Of a stretch of DNA of 32,055 nucleotides, positions 14,803 through 24,171 are shown one piece after another (position 1 is the stretch's first letter; every line of letters starts with the position of its first letter). Below the pieces are notes generated by a model. The model had not been told where the DNA came from. It saw only the letters and a program-made list of their open reading frames with translations, and did no database searches. This stretch comes from Anaerostipes sp. (GTDB lineage: Bacteria; Bacillota; Clostridia; Lachnospirales; Lachnospiraceae), in the NCBI GenBank assembly GCA_028704435.1, contig JAQWFL010000028.1, forward strand, positions 1 to 32,055. The letters run 5' to 3'. The position numbers and the translations under genes are program-made.

Positions 14803-15318
14803 ATGGAATTACAACTATTAAACCTTATTCATAAACTTAGCTGTCCCTTTTTAAATCATTTTTTTATTGCAGTTACCTCCCTTGGAAATGCCGGAAAAGT
14901 TTGGATCATCCTTGGTATCGTGCTACTCCTACAAAAAAAATATAGAACCATTGGAATTGGCATGCTCCTTAGCCTTCTTTTAACCTTTTTCCTTGGAGAA
15001 GAGATTATTAAACCAATCATTGCAAGAAACAGACCATTTACCTACAATCCTGAAATATCTATCTTGATACACAAGCCGTCCTCATTTTCTTTCCCATCTG
15101 GACATACTGGAAGCAGTTTTGCCTGTGGAGTATTTTTATTTTTATGCAATAAAAAGCTGGGAATCCCAGCTCTTATTCTAGCGTCTTTCATTGCCTTTAG
15201 CCGCATGTACTTGTATGTACATTTTCCAACAGATATCCTTGGTGGAATTCTTCTTGGAAGTGCCGTATCTTGTGCCCTCTACTTTTCTATTTTTAAAAAG
15301 AAGCTTACTGGACTTTAG
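14803..15318 (+). CDS. PAP2-family membrane phosphatase
   Basis: The only plus-strand gene. The 171-aa protein has five or six hydrophobic segments and the three phosphatase motifs: K70-x6-RP (KPIIARNRP), PSGH (98-101) and SR-x5-H-x3-D (SRMYLYVHFPTD, 133-144). It should remove phosphate from a lipid at the outer membrane face, such as undecaprenyl diphosphate (BacA-like role), phosphatidylglycerol phosphate or phosphatidic acid; the sequence does not decide. AAAGGAG precedes the ATG by 9 bp. Its last 14 bp overlap the 3' end of the convergent DUF1934 gene. Confidence 0.93.
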   Translation: MELQLLNLIHKLSCPFLNHFFIAVTSLGNAGKVWIILGIVLLLQKKYRTIGIGMLLSLLLTFFLGEEIIKPIIARNRPFTYNPEISILIHKPSSFSFPSGHTGSSFACGVFLFLCNKKLGIPALILASFIAFSRMYLYVHFPTDILGGILLGSAVSCALYFSIFKKKLTGL

Positions 15319-15727
15319 ACCGCACCGACACATCAATGACGCAGTCAGAAACATGATCCGAATTAATGGACAACCCATAGTCAATATGTAACTTCATTAA
15401 GTCTTCTTCATGATCCACCTGAATCTTACTTGTTGTAACTCCAAGAAGAAGACTCCCAAATGGAGTATCATAATAAGACAAGTTCTCTTTTCCTGCCTCA
15501 AAAAGCATATAAGAACTACCATCTCCCTTCTTTGTAAGTTCAACTTTCTTTTCTGTAATCTTCAAAACATTCTTCACTGTCTGGGCATCATCTGTTAATT
15601 CATCATACAGCACATAATGTTTTCCATTTTTCATGTAATAACTTCCTGTGGTCATGAGCTGGATTGGCTCTTCTGAATTCACTTCAAGTTGTAATCCAGA
15701 CACATCCACCAATACGTCTTTTGTCAT
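15305..15727 (-). CDS. DUF1934 (YwiB-like) beta-barrel protein
   Basis: The 140-aa protein shows the family pattern: VDVSGLQLEV start, GSYYMKNGKHYVLYDE near 28-43, ITEKKVELTKKGDGSSYMLFEAGK and the conserved YYDTPFGSLLLGVTTSKI block. Small cytosolic proteins of this family form a lipocalin-like barrel; the function is unknown. It follows murI by 14 bp and is the last gene of the long minus-strand run. No terminator was found after it: its 3' end runs 14 bp into the PAP2 gene. Confidence 0.88.
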   Translation of the reverse strand: MTKDVLVDVSGLQLEVNSEEPIQLMTTGSYYMKNGKHYVLYDELTDDAQTVKNVLKITEKKVELTKKGDGSSYMLFEAGKENLSYYDTPFGSLLLGVTTSKIQVDHEEDLMKLHIDYGLSINSDHVSDCVIDVSVRSKVQ

Positions 15728-15741
15728 AATGTCCCTGCTTT

Positions 15742-16545
15742 CTAATACTTCTCTATCTCAATATAATTCACTTTATCTACATGGCATGGCAGTACACGAT
15801 CTGCAAATGTCAAGAACTGTTCTACCATATCACTGACATAATATTCATGATTCCCACCATTCCCCTCTGTGTTGGCAATGTTGCTCTCATTCAATGTTGC
15901 TTTCAATGTTTTTGCTGTCTCATAAGCAGGATTTACAAGGGTTACTTTCTCTCCCATATAATGTCCAATAGGATTCATTAACAGTGGATAATGGGTACAC
16001 CCCAGCACCAAAGCATCAATATCATATCCTTTTAATTCACTTAAATATCTTTGTGTCACATCTTCGGTAATTCGATCATCAATAAGTCCTTCTTCCACTA
16101 AGGGCACAAACAATGGACATGCTTTTGTCACCACCGTAATCTCAGGATCTTTTTTCCGAAGCAACTTTGTGTAAACACCACTTTTGACCGTTCCATTTGT
16201 ACCGATGATTCCAATATTCTTATTCTTTGTCGCTTTTGCGGCCGAATTTGCCCCTGGCTCTACCACTCCAATAATAGGAATATTGTACAACGCCTCCAAT
16301 TCTGGAAGACACACCGCACTTGCGGTATTACACGCAATGACAATGGCCTTTACTCCTTTTGAAAGCAAAAAACGAATAATCTGTTTTGAATAACGAATTA
16401 CAGTTTCCTTGGATTTTGTACCATAAGGAACCCTTGCTGTATCCCCAAAATAAACTAAATTCTCTTCTGGTAACTGTCTCATAATTTCTCTGGCAACGGT
16501 TAATCCGCCAACCCCAGAGTCAAATACACCAATTGGAGCATTCAT
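15742..16545 (-). CDS. murI: Glutamate racemase
   Basis: Makes D-glutamate for peptidoglycan. The 267-aa protein has the N-terminal IGVFDSGVGGLTV (catalytic-site Asp9-Ser10), Cys72 in ACNTAS and Cys183 in GCTHYPLL, the two catalytic cysteines, plus FGDTARVPYG. Normal length. It follows ddl by 19 bp, so two cell-wall precursor enzymes are expressed together. Confidence 0.97.
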   Translation of the reverse strand: MNAPIGVFDSGVGGLTVAREIMRQLPEENLVYFGDTARVPYGTKSKETVIRYSKQIIRFLLSKGVKAIVIACNTASAVCLPELEALYNIPIIGVVEPGANSAAKATKNKNIGIIGTNGTVKSGVYTKLLRKKDPEITVVTKACPLFVPLVEEGLIDDRITEDVTQRYLSELKGYDIDALVLGCTHYPLLMNPIGHYMGEKVTLVNPAYETAKTLKATLNESNIANTEGNGGNHEYYVSDMVEQFLTFADRVLPCHVDKVNYIEIEKY

Positions 16546-16564
16546 AATTTATCCTTCTTTCCGA

Positions 16565-17617
16565 TTAATTATATCTTTGTTCTGCTAATTGAATCAAAGT
16601 ATCTACTAACTCAGGAATTAAAACTCCTTGATCTTCCCACAACATTGGATACATACTAATAGATGTAAAACCTGGCAGTGTGTTAATTTCATTAAATACA
16701 ACTCGTCCTGATTCTTCTAAGAAAAAGTCAACTCTTGCACATCCAAATCCATCGACTGCCTTAAAAATATCAACTGCATTTTTGCGAATTTCTTCTCTTG
16801 CACCCTCTGGCATTGGTGCGTCAATCACTGTTTTAGATTCTGGGTTGTTGTACTTGGCATCAAAATCATAGAATTCTGCTGCTGCAAGAATTTCTCCAAC
16901 TCCAGAAGCCTTCACCTCATTTCCACCTAACACTCCACATTCTACTTCTCGTCCAACAATTGTCTCTTCGACTAAAATATTGCGGTCATGTTTTACTGCC
17001 TCTAACAGTGCTGCCTCTAATTCCTTTGTATTATGAGCTTTGGATACTCCTTTGGAAGATCCTGCACAAGAAGGCTTTACAAACACCGGATATTCCAGCT
17101 CAGCTTCCACCATCTTTACGGATACATCCATATCAGATAAATCTGATTTTCTCACATGAACAAATCTTGCCTGGTTTATTCCTAATTTATCTACGATAAC
17201 TTTTGTATAGACTTTATCCATAGACACTGCCGAAGCTAAAACCCCACATCCAACATAAGGAATCTGGGACATTTGAAATAATCCTTGAATCGTTCCATCT
17301 TCTCCATTCAACCCATGAAGAACTGGGAAAATTACATCCACAGGCTGTAACTTATAGGTCCCCTCTGCTAAAACTACCAGTGCCTTTTCCTGGGTATCAG
17401 GAGAGATAAACGCTTTTACCTTACTCTCTCTCCATGAGCCATCCTCAATATCTGCAAGTTTATCTACAAGAAGCCACTGTCCATCTCTTGTAATCCCTAC
17501 ATATGTAACGTTATATTTTTCTACGTCCATGGCTTTAATCACAGTAGTTGCAGAAACACATGAAACATCATGTTCTGATGAATTCCCACCAAAGACTACG
17601 ACTATATTTTTTTTCAT
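16565..17617 (-). CDS. ddl: D-alanine--D-alanine ligase
   Basis: ATP-grasp ligase of 350 aa joining two D-alanines for the peptidoglycan stem. Visible blocks are VVFGGNSSEHDVSCVSA at the start, the PVDVIFPVLHGLNGEDGTIQG region (cited in part: HGLNGEDGTIQG), VKPSCAGSSKGVSKA, EFYDFDAKYNN and the metal-binding FNEINTLPGFTSISMYP. The frame is open for 10 more codons, but GGAGA lies before the ATG at 17617 and the alignment starts there. No vanH/vanX companions are present, so this is the housekeeping ligase. Confidence 0.95.
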   Translation of the reverse strand: MKKNIVVVFGGNSSEHDVSCVSATTVIKAMDVEKYNVTYVGITRDGQWLLVDKLADIEDGSWRESKVKAFISPDTQEKALVVLAEGTYKLQPVDVIFPVLHGLNGEDGTIQGLFQMSQIPYVGCGVLASAVSMDKVYTKVIVDKLGINQARFVHVRKSDLSDMDVSVKMVEAELEYPVFVKPSCAGSSKGVSKAHNTKELEAALLEAVKHDRNILVEETIVGREVECGVLGGNEVKASGVGEILAAAEFYDFDAKYNNPESKTVIDAPMPEGAREEIRKNAVDIFKAVDGFGCARVDFFLEESGRVVFNEINTLPGFTSISMYPMLWEDQGVLIPELVDTLIQLAEQRYN

Positions 17618-17661
17618 TCTTACATCTCCAATCCATATTCTGCTCAATCAATTTGATATTA

Positions 17662-18453
17662 TCATATCATAAATCGTTCAAAGATAAATCCATAAAAGTC
17701 TTTTTTATATTTTTTGTATTCTGATTCTTTTCGAAATGTCCATCCATACACTGGCGTATGAAATACTTTATCACATATCCAAAGAGATAAATTCCCTTTT
17801 TTATGCTTATATTTAAAGGCAATAAAATCTGGTTTCATAAAGAAATTGGCCATCAAATGTGTCGCCATAAAATAAGCAAATTTATTGCCTTCCTCTTTAT
17901 CTCTGTTAAAATCAGCACTTAGAATACCTCGAATCACTTCTGGGCGATATTTTTTAAACCAGTAAAGAGCATAAGGATAAAAACATTCAACACAATAAAG
18001 CCCGTGATACTGATCCAATTCTCCTGCAACCTTTTCACAAAGAATTCGATTACAGTTCTCCATCTTCAACTCAACTAAAAGAGGTACACTTCCATCAATT
18101 AGATTAAGAACTTCATGAAATGTTGGAATTCTCTCTTTTGTATTTCCTAAAGAATACTCCTGAAGCTGATTATATGTCAAATCTTGAATCTGTATATCAA
18201 CCCCGCACATTCTCTTTAGGCTATAGTCGTGATGTACTACCATCACTTTATCTTTTGTTAATTGAACATCTAATTCAATTCCATATCCAAGTTCTTTTGC
18301 TCTTTGAAATGCCATCATAGAATTCTCAGGAACTCCATCTACATAGTGAAATCCTCGGTGAGCAAAATAATGAACATTCAAAATATCTGCACTTCTTTTT
18401 TTCCCTGGATATATGAAAAAAAGATACAACCCAATGAGTAGCAATAAAATCAT
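17662..18453 (-). CDS. Membrane-anchored glycerophosphodiester phosphodiesterase
   Basis: A 263-aa GDPD-family enzyme with an N-terminal membrane segment (1-16) followed by Lys/Arg. The catalytic and metal residues of the family are His32-Arg33 (FAHRGFH), Glu44, Glu60 and Asp62 (GIELDVQLT) and His75 (VHHDYSL). It should hydrolyse glycerophosphodiesters to glycerol 3-phosphate and an alcohol; relatives with a similar anchor may act on lipoteichoic acid or lipids. The topology (catalytic domain inside or outside) is not resolved. The ATG overlaps the cca stop as ATGA. Confidence 0.93.
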   Translation of the reverse strand: MILLLLIGLYLFFIYPGKKRSADILNVHYFAHRGFHYVDGVPENSMMAFQRAKELGYGIELDVQLTKDKVMVVHHDYSLKRMCGVDIQIQDLTYNQLQEYSLGNTKERIPTFHEVLNLIDGSVPLLVELKMENCNRILCEKVAGELDQYHGLYCVECFYPYALYWFKKYRPEVIRGILSADFNRDKEEGNKFAYFMATHLMANFFMKPDFIAFKYKHKKGNLSLWICDKVFHTPVYGWTFRKESEYKKYKKDFYGFIFERFMI

Positions 18454-19799
18454 AATGACTTCCTCTTTTCTAGCACAAGCTCTCCTAATGTCTGTTTTGT
18501 ATTCAACTCTGGATGCTGTAATACTCTGTCAAGGAGATAGTTTAGCATCACGCCCATATCTTTCCCTGGTTTCATACCAAGTTCCATCAAGTCTTTTCCG
18601 TCAATCGCTAATTCTTTTAATGTAAGGCATTCTTCGTCTTTTACAATTTCCTCAAACAGTTCTTTAGTGCGGTTTAACACCATCTGCTTCTCTTCATAAT
18701 GATAATCACTTTGCGCCAATATATCTGCCTGTTGAATCACTAGCATTTTGGCAAACAAATCTTTCCCCAATTTACTTACCCATCTTCGGATTGTACGTTT
18801 ATTTGCTTCTTTTTCACTATTAAATCTTTGGTCATGCCAAAGAACTAATTTTGTTACTTCTTTTACCGTCTGATTATCAAATTTTAATCGCCGAAGAATC
18901 TTTCTAGCCATGTCTTCTCCAATTTCCTGATGGTGAATAAAACTATCCTTTTCTTTCCCCTGAATTCTAGCCTTTGGCTTTCCCACATCATGAAGAAGCA
19001 TAGTCCAGCGCAAAATAGAATCTGCTGGCACGTGCTCCATGGCTTTAATTGTATGCATTCCTACATTGTATTTATGATGAGGATTATTTTGTTCTGTATC
19101 CATCATTACATCAAATTCAGGAAGAATATACTTTGTGACTCCCAGATAATAGGCATCCAACATAGTTTCTGGATGATCTGTAAGGAGCATCTTCGTAAGC
19201 TCCACCTGAATTCTTTCCGCACTAATATCCACTAAGAATTTTCCATGGCTTTCAATGGCTTTGGCTGTTGCCTCTTCGATCTCGAAATTCAGCTGTGCTT
19301 TAAAACGAAGAGCTCTTAAAATTCTTAAAGCATCTTCATCAAATCTTTGGCTGGCATCTCCTACGCACCGAATGACTTTCCTTTGAAGATCGTCCATTCC
19401 TTCGTACATATCAACTAAACCAGTTTTAGGATTGTAAGCCATAGCATTGATAGTAAAGTCCCGCCTTAGCAAATCTTCCTTCAACGACTTAGTAAAGGCT
19501 ACTTCTTCTGGACGTCTGTGATCTGTATATTTTCCATCAATTCGATATGTGGTAACCTCAAATGGTTCGTGGTCAATCATAACCGTCACGGTCCCATGTT
19601 CAATCCCTGTATCTATGGTATACGGAAAAATCTCCTTGACTTGCGACGGAGATGCTGACGTTGTAATATCCCAGTCCATTGGATTCTTCCCTAAAATACT
19701 ATCACGAACAGGGCCGCCTACGACATAGGCTTCGTAGCCGGCTTGTTCTAACTTGTCTATGATATTTTTAGCCTTTTGAGGTATCTCAATTCTTATCAT
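18450..19799 (-). CDS. cca: CCA tRNA nucleotidyltransferase with HD domain
   Basis: A 449-aa class II nucleotidyltransferase. The head has VVGGPVRDSILG (27-37) and the catalytic Asp pair in MDWDITTSA (42 and 44); DLLRRDFTINAMAYN (109-122), RFDEDALRILRALRF (152-166) follow. The C-terminal half has an HD domain (LLHDVGKPKA, His270-Asp271). It adds or repairs CCA at tRNA 3' ends; a purely A-adding or poly(A) polymerase relative is possible. It lies 26 bp after proS, giving a small tRNA-maturation group with trmL and proS. Confidence 0.94.
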   Translation of the reverse strand: MIRIEIPQKAKNIIDKLEQAGYEAYVVGGPVRDSILGKNPMDWDITTSASPSQVKEIFPYTIDTGIEHGTVTVMIDHEPFEVTTYRIDGKYTDHRRPEEVAFTKSLKEDLLRRDFTINAMAYNPKTGLVDMYEGMDDLQRKVIRCVGDASQRFDEDALRILRALRFKAQLNFEIEEATAKAIESHGKFLVDISAERIQVELTKMLLTDHPETMLDAYYLGVTKYILPEFDVMMDTEQNNPHHKYNVGMHTIKAMEHVPADSILRWTMLLHDVGKPKARIQGKEKDSFIHHQEIGEDMARKILRRLKFDNQTVKEVTKLVLWHDQRFNSEKEANKRTIRRWVSKLGKDLFAKMLVIQQADILAQSDYHYEEKQMVLNRTKELFEEIVKDEECLTLKELAIDGKDLMELGMKPGKDMGVMLNYLLDRVLQHPELNTKQTLGELVLEKRKSL

Positions 19800-19825
19800 A
19801 ATTATCCTTCATATAGGGTGCAGGA

Positions 19826-21262
19826 TTAGTACGCTTTTCCGAAGTAAACCATTTTCTTTGCTGGTTTTCCGCAGTGAACACATACATCTCCAAGATTCTC
19901 CTGCTCAAATGGCATACATCTTGTTGTCGCTGTTGTTTCGTCTTTGATTGCCTCTTCACACTGAGTTTCTCCACACCACATTGCTTTTACAAATCCTTGT
20001 TGACGGTCAATAAGATCTTTGAACTCATCCCATGTTTTTGCTTCATGTGTATTTTCTTCTAGATGATTCTTTGCACGCTCAAGCATATCTGCCTGCATTG
20101 TCTTTAGTACTTCATCTAATTTACTTTCGATTTCATCTAATGAAACTACGAATTTTTCTCTTGTATCACGGCGTACAATCACAGCCTGATTCTTTTCAAT
20201 ATCTTTTGGCCCAATTTCAATACGAGTTGGAATTCCACGAACTTCCTGCTCACTAAACTTCCATCCTGGACTCTTGTCTGAATCATCTACTTTTACCTTA
20301 AAGTCTGCAGAAAGTCTTGCGCGGATTTCTTCTGCTTTTTCAAGAACTCCTTCTTTCTTTTGCATAATTGGTACAATAACTGTCTGTACTGGTGCAATCA
20401 TTGGAGGCAGTACAAGTCCTGAATCATCTCCGTGCACCATGATAATTGCTCCAATAATACGTGTTGACATTCCCCATGATGTTTGGTGTACATATTGAAG
20501 TTTATTATTCTTATCTGTATATTGAATATCAAACGCCTTGGCAAATCCATCTCCAAAGTTATGACTTGTTCCAGACTGAAGTGCTTTTCCATCATGCATT
20601 AATGCCTCAATGGTATAGGTAGAATTAGCTCCAGCAAACTTTTCCTTTTCTGTTTTTTGTCCTTTTACCACTGGAATTGCCAGATACTGCTCACAAAAGT
20701 CTGCATACATGTTCAGCATTTGAACCGTACGAGCCTCTGCCTCTTCTTCTGTGGCATGAGCTGTATGTCCTTCTTGCCAATAAAATTCAGATGTACGTAA
20801 AAATGGTCTTGTTGTCTTTTCCCATCGGCAAACAGATACCCATTGATTATATAATTTAGGAAGATCACGATGTGACTGAATAATATTAGAATAAAAATCA
20901 CAGAATAACGTTTCTGATGTTGGTCTTACACATAAACGTTCTTGTAATTTTTTATCTCCACCATGAGTTACCCATGCAACTTCTGGTGCAAATCCCTCTA
21001 CATGATCCTCTTCTTTCTTAAGTAAACTCTCTGGGATAAACATTGGCATTGCAACATTCTCAACACCTGTTTCTTTAAACTTTGTATCCAATACTCTTTG
21101 GATATTCTCCCAAATAGCAAAACCATTGGGACGTAAAATCATGCATCCTCTTACACTGGAATAATCACATAATTCTGCCTTTTTTACTACATCTGTATAC
21201 CATTGTGCGAAATCATCCTCCATCGCAGTAATGGCTTCTACTAACTTCTTTTCTTTTGCCAT
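19826..21262 (-). CDS. proS: Proline--tRNA ligase, archaeal/eukaryotic type
   Basis: Class II synthetase of 478 aa. Class II motifs are visible: [15 protein letters not shown] region, [10 protein letters not shown] (motif 2 start), the Arg-containing [24 protein letters not shown] (in part), and [24 protein letters not shown] (in part, motif 3). The C-terminal part has two Cys-pair elements (CGETQCEE and CVHCGKPA) and ends in the YFGKAY-type tail of the short, ProS3 type without an editing insert. No T-box leader: the DUF975 gene ends 14 bp upstream. Confidence 0.96.
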   Translation of the reverse strand: MAKEKKLVEAITAMEDDFAQWYTDVVKKAELCDYSSVRGCMILRPNGFAIWENIQRVLDTKFKETGVENVAMPMFIPESLLKKEEDHVEGFAPEVAWVTHGGDKKLQERLCVRPTSETLFCDFYSNIIQSHRDLPKLYNQWVSVCRWEKTTRPFLRTSEFYWQEGHTAHATEEEAEARTVQMLNMYADFCEQYLAIPVVKGQKTEKEKFAGANSTYTIEALMHDGKALQSGTSHNFGDGFAKAFDIQYTDKNNKLQYVHQTSWGMSTRIIGAIIMVHGDDSGLVLPPMIAPVQTVIVPIMQKKEGVLEKAEEIRARLSADFKVKVDDSDKSPGWKFSEQEVRGIPTRIEIGPKDIEKNQAVIVRRDTREKFVVSLDEIESKLDEVLKTMQADMLERAKNHLEENTHEAKTWDEFKDLIDRQQGFVKAMWCGETQCEEAIKDETTATTRCMPFEQENLGDVCVHCGKPAKKMVYFGKAY

Positions 21263-21276
21263 GAATCTATTCTCCT

Positions 21277-21945
21277 TTAATTTGTTGTTTCATTCTGACT
21301 AATACGATTTTGATAGAAAATTGCAACTGCAACTTCCATCCATGGTTCTATCCAAAGAAATCCAATTCCACAAGATATGACCCCAAGAATACACCAGCCA
21401 ATAAAGCTTAAATATAATACAAGTAACTCTATACAGTGTCCTCTCATAAGCTCTACACTTTTTTCCAATGCATCCTGCACTGTAAGTTCTTTAAAATCTA
21501 TCATTAAATACTTTGATAGTGCAATGTAAAATGTAAGAATTACAGCTACAATAGAAGCAATGATACCCCATGCCATTGCAGCATATTCACTTAAAAACAA
21601 ATCTGGTATGCTTAATACCGTATTAATTGCCGTATATACAAGAGCAATTCCTGCGAATCTTTTTATATTTTGAAAACCAAAAAACAAGTCCTCAACCTGT
21701 GGAGTTTTATCCCTTGAAATCTTTAAAATTGCAAACAATACTCCAATATTCAAAACTTCCTCTATAAAGTTTCCAATGATAGAAATTCCTTCTCCAAATA
21801 CTTTTGACACCATAGAGTCTACTGCTCCTGAAACCCCTCCAATTGCAAATGATATAAGGGTGCTAAGGAGAATAATTCCTATTATAATTCCATACTTTCC
21901 ATTGAGTTTCTCTCGTGCCAGATTTTTTATTCGTCCACTTTCCAT
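21277..21945 (-). CDS. DUF975 membrane protein
   Basis: A 222-aa integral membrane protein of unknown function with six hydrophobic segments and the family start [20 protein letters not shown]. The region [22 protein letters not shown] and the final [17 protein letters not shown] match the DUF975 pattern. The frame is open up to an ATG at 22005 that would overlap trmL by 7 bp and lacks a ribosome-binding site; the ATG at 21945, preceded by AGAAGA, fits the family better, so I choose it. Confidence 0.82.
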   Translation of the reverse strand: MESGRIKNLAREKLNGKYGIIIGIILLSTLISFAIGGVSGAVDSMVSKVFGEGISIIGNFIEEVLNIGVLFAILKISRDKTPQVEDLFFGFQNIKRFAGIALVYTAINTVLSIPDLFLSEYAAMAWGIIASIVAVILTFYIALSKYLMIDFKELTVQDALEKSVELMRGHCIELLVLYLSFIGWCILGVISCGIGFLWIEPWMEVAVAIFYQNRISQNETTN

Positions 21946-21998
21946 ATTTTCTTCTAGTATCCTCTCTAGGTTATCAGGATTTCTCCTTATGACATTAA

Positions 21999-22496
21999 TT
22001 ACCATTCATATTCATGCAGTTGTCCTTGTTTTTGAAAATGTTCAAATCCTTGTTGTCTTAACACTTCGTATGCCACAATAGCCACGGAATTTGATAAATT
22101 TAATGATCGAATGTGATCTAGCATAGGAATCCGAATTGCTGTCTCTTTGTAATCCAACAATATCTCTTCTGGAATTCCAGCACTTTCTTTTCCAAACATT
22201 AAATATACATCTTCTTCTTTGGAATAATCAACATCTACATATGTCTGTTTTGATTTTGTTGTTGCCATGTATAATCTGGGATTGTGATTCTTCTCAAGGA
22301 AATCCTCAAAATTAATGTAAGTTCTCACATCAAGCTTATCCCAATAATCAAGCCCTGCTCTTTTTACCATCTTTTCATTTAAGAGAAATCCCATAGGCTC
22401 AATCAAATGCAGCACAGCCCCTGTGGCAACACAAGTTCTGCCTATATTTCCTGTATTAGCCGGCATCTCTGGTTCATGTAATACAATATGAAGCAT
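21999..22496 (-). CDS. trmL: tRNA (cytidine/uridine-34-2'-O)-methyltransferase
   Basis: A compact 165-aa SPOUT methyltransferase: start LHIVLHEPEMPANTGNIGRT, then LHLIEPMGF, the knotted SAM-binding part LMFGKESAGIPEEIL and IRIPMLDHIRSLNLSNSVAIV (in part). It should methylate the wobble ribose of leucine tRNAs using S-adenosylmethionine. The start overlaps the aminotransferase stop as TAATG. Confidence 0.95.
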   Translation of the reverse strand: MLHIVLHEPEMPANTGNIGRTCVATGAVLHLIEPMGFLLNEKMVKRAGLDYWDKLDVRTYINFEDFLEKNHNPRLYMATTKSKQTYVDVDYSKEEDVYLMFGKESAGIPEEILLDYKETAIRIPMLDHIRSLNLSNSVAIVAYEVLRQQGFEHFQKQGQLHEYEW

Positions 22497-23662
22497 TATT
22501 CACTCCTCAATCTTTCTATAAAATATTTTAGACGTTCCAATGCAGCTTTTAACTCCTCAACAGAGTATGCATAGGACACTCGAAGAAATCCCTCGCCACA
22601 GGCTCCAAATGCACTTCCTGGAACTACAGCTAGTTTTTCCTCTTGTAATAGTCTAGTTGCAAACTCGTCTGACGTCAATCCAAACTTCTTAATAGAAGGA
22701 AATAAATAAAATGCTCCTTCTGGTTCAAAACAATCAATGTCCATTTCGCGGAACGCATGTAATACATATCGGCGTCTTTGATTATATGCATTTCGCATCT
22801 CTGTCACTTCCTCATCACAGTTTCGCAATGCCTCAATTCCCGCATACTGACTTGTGGTTGGTGCCGCCATAATGCAGAACTGATGTACCTTCACCATTTG
22901 TTTCATCACATCTGTGGGACCTGTAGCATATCCAAGTCTCCACCCTGTCATAGCAAATGCCTTAGAAAAACCATTGATTACAATGGTTCTTTCTTTCATA
23001 TCTGGTAAAGATGCAATACTCACATGTTTTTGTCCATATGTAAGTTCTGAATATATCTCGTCAGATATGACAAAGATATCATGTTCTTTTGCAAAATCTG
23101 CAATTGGTTCTAAATCCTCTTTTGTCATAATGGCACCCGTAGGATTGTTAGGATAAGAAATAAACACCGCTTTTGTCTTTTTTGTATATGCCTCTTCTAA
23201 CTGACCTACCGTTAATTTAAAATTATTTTCTGCCTTCAAATCAATGGTGACTGGAACTCCATCTGCCATTACAACACATGGAACATAAGATACAAAACAA
23301 GGCTGTGGAATCATAACTTCATCCCCTGGATTTAAAATGGCACGAAATGCTGCATCAATTCCCTCACTACCTCCTACGGTTAATACAATTTCCTTCTTTG
23401 GATCATATGTAAGATTGTATTTTTCTTTTACATAACGGCTGATTTCTTGACGAAGTTCTAGAAGTCCTGCATTGGAGGTATAAAAAGTTCTGCCCTTTTC
23501 TAAAGAATAAATTCCTTCTTCTCTCACTCTCCATGGAGTATCAAAGTCTGGTTCTCCCACTCCAAGTGAGATAGCCTCTGGCATCTCACTTACAATATCA
23601 AAAAACTTTCGGATTCCAGAAGGTTCTAAAGAAACAACTTTCTTTGATAATCTATCTTCCAT
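22496..23662 (-). CDS. Class I/II PLP aminotransferase
   Basis: A 388-aa fold-type I enzyme with PLP lysine Lys234 in NGFSKAFAMTGWRLG, Asp201 in ISDEIYSEL, YPNNPTGA near 180-187, and the C-terminal arginine in GFLRVSYAYS. The closest recalled types are aspartate/aromatic or PatA-like aminotransferases; the amino donor is not determined by these motifs. It is locked by 1-bp TAATG overlaps between an Lrp-type regulator and trmL, which suggests regulation by an amino acid it makes or uses. Confidence 0.93.
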   Translation of the reverse strand: MEDRLSKKVVSLEPSGIRKFFDIVSEMPEAISLGVGEPDFDTPWRVREEGIYSLEKGRTFYTSNAGLLELRQEISRYVKEKYNLTYDPKKEIVLTVGGSEGIDAAFRAILNPGDEVMIPQPCFVSYVPCVVMADGVPVTIDLKAENNFKLTVGQLEEAYTKKTKAVFISYPNNPTGAIMTKEDLEPIADFAKEHDIFVISDEIYSELTYGQKHVSIASLPDMKERTIVINGFSKAFAMTGWRLGYATGPTDVMKQMVKVHQFCIMAAPTTSQYAGIEALRNCDEEVTEMRNAYNQRRRYVLHAFREMDIDCFEPEGAFYLFPSIKKFGLTSDEFATRLLQEEKLAVVPGSAFGACGEGFLRVSYAYSVEELKAALERLKYFIERLRSE

Positions 23663-24156
23663 TATGGAGTCACCACCTGACGCTCATCTGTTTTTTTAGA
23701 CTCTAATACAGTTCCATGATCTTTGTATTTTTTTAGGACAAAGTGAGTTGCTGTTCCAATCACTGTATCTAATGGTGCAAGTTTAGACGATGTAAACATT
23801 GATACTTCTTTCATTGTTTTTCCCTCTAACATAACAAGAAAATCATAACTTCCTGACATTAAATAAAGTGCTTTTACCTCTGGAAAATTGTAAATTCTCT
23901 CGGCAATTAAATCGAATCCTTGTCCACGCTGTGGGGTTACCTTAACCTCTACTGTTGCAGTTAATTTTTCTTTACTTGTCTTATCCCAGTTAATCAATGT
24001 ATGGTATCCACAAATAATATGTTCCTTTTCCATATCTGCTATCTCATTAGCTATGGCTACCTCTGTTGAATCCAGCATCACTGCAAGTTCTTTCAAATCA
24101 AGTCTGCTATTCTTTTCTAGTAGTAATAATACTGCTTCTCTTAATTCTAAATTCAT
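23662..24156 (-). CDS. Lrp/AsnC-family regulator
   Basis: A 164-aa protein with an N-terminal winged helix (about 1-60; LREAVLLLLEKNSRLDLKEL, EVAIANEIADMEKEHIICGY) and a C-terminal RAM/effector domain (70-145; EVKVTPQRGQGFDLIAERI, ALYLMSGSYDFLVMLEG). The family senses amino acids and binds DNA as dimers or octamers. It overlaps the aminotransferase gene by 1 bp and is its most likely partner. The last 20 residues are a polar extension. The ATG lies 15 bp after the preceding gene's stop. Confidence 0.92.
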   Translation of the reverse strand: MNLELREAVLLLLEKNSRLDLKELAVMLDSTEVAIANEIADMEKEHIICGYHTLINWDKTSKEKLTATVEVKVTPQRGQGFDLIAERIYNFPEVKALYLMSGSYDFLVMLEGKTMKEVSMFTSSKLAPLDTVIGTATHFVLKKYKDHGTVLESKKTDERQVVTP

Positions 24157-24171
24157 AACACTCGCTCCGTT

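Noticed and set aside
21263..21276. T-box leader for proS
   Set aside because: The upstream gene ends 14 bp before proS, so there is no room.
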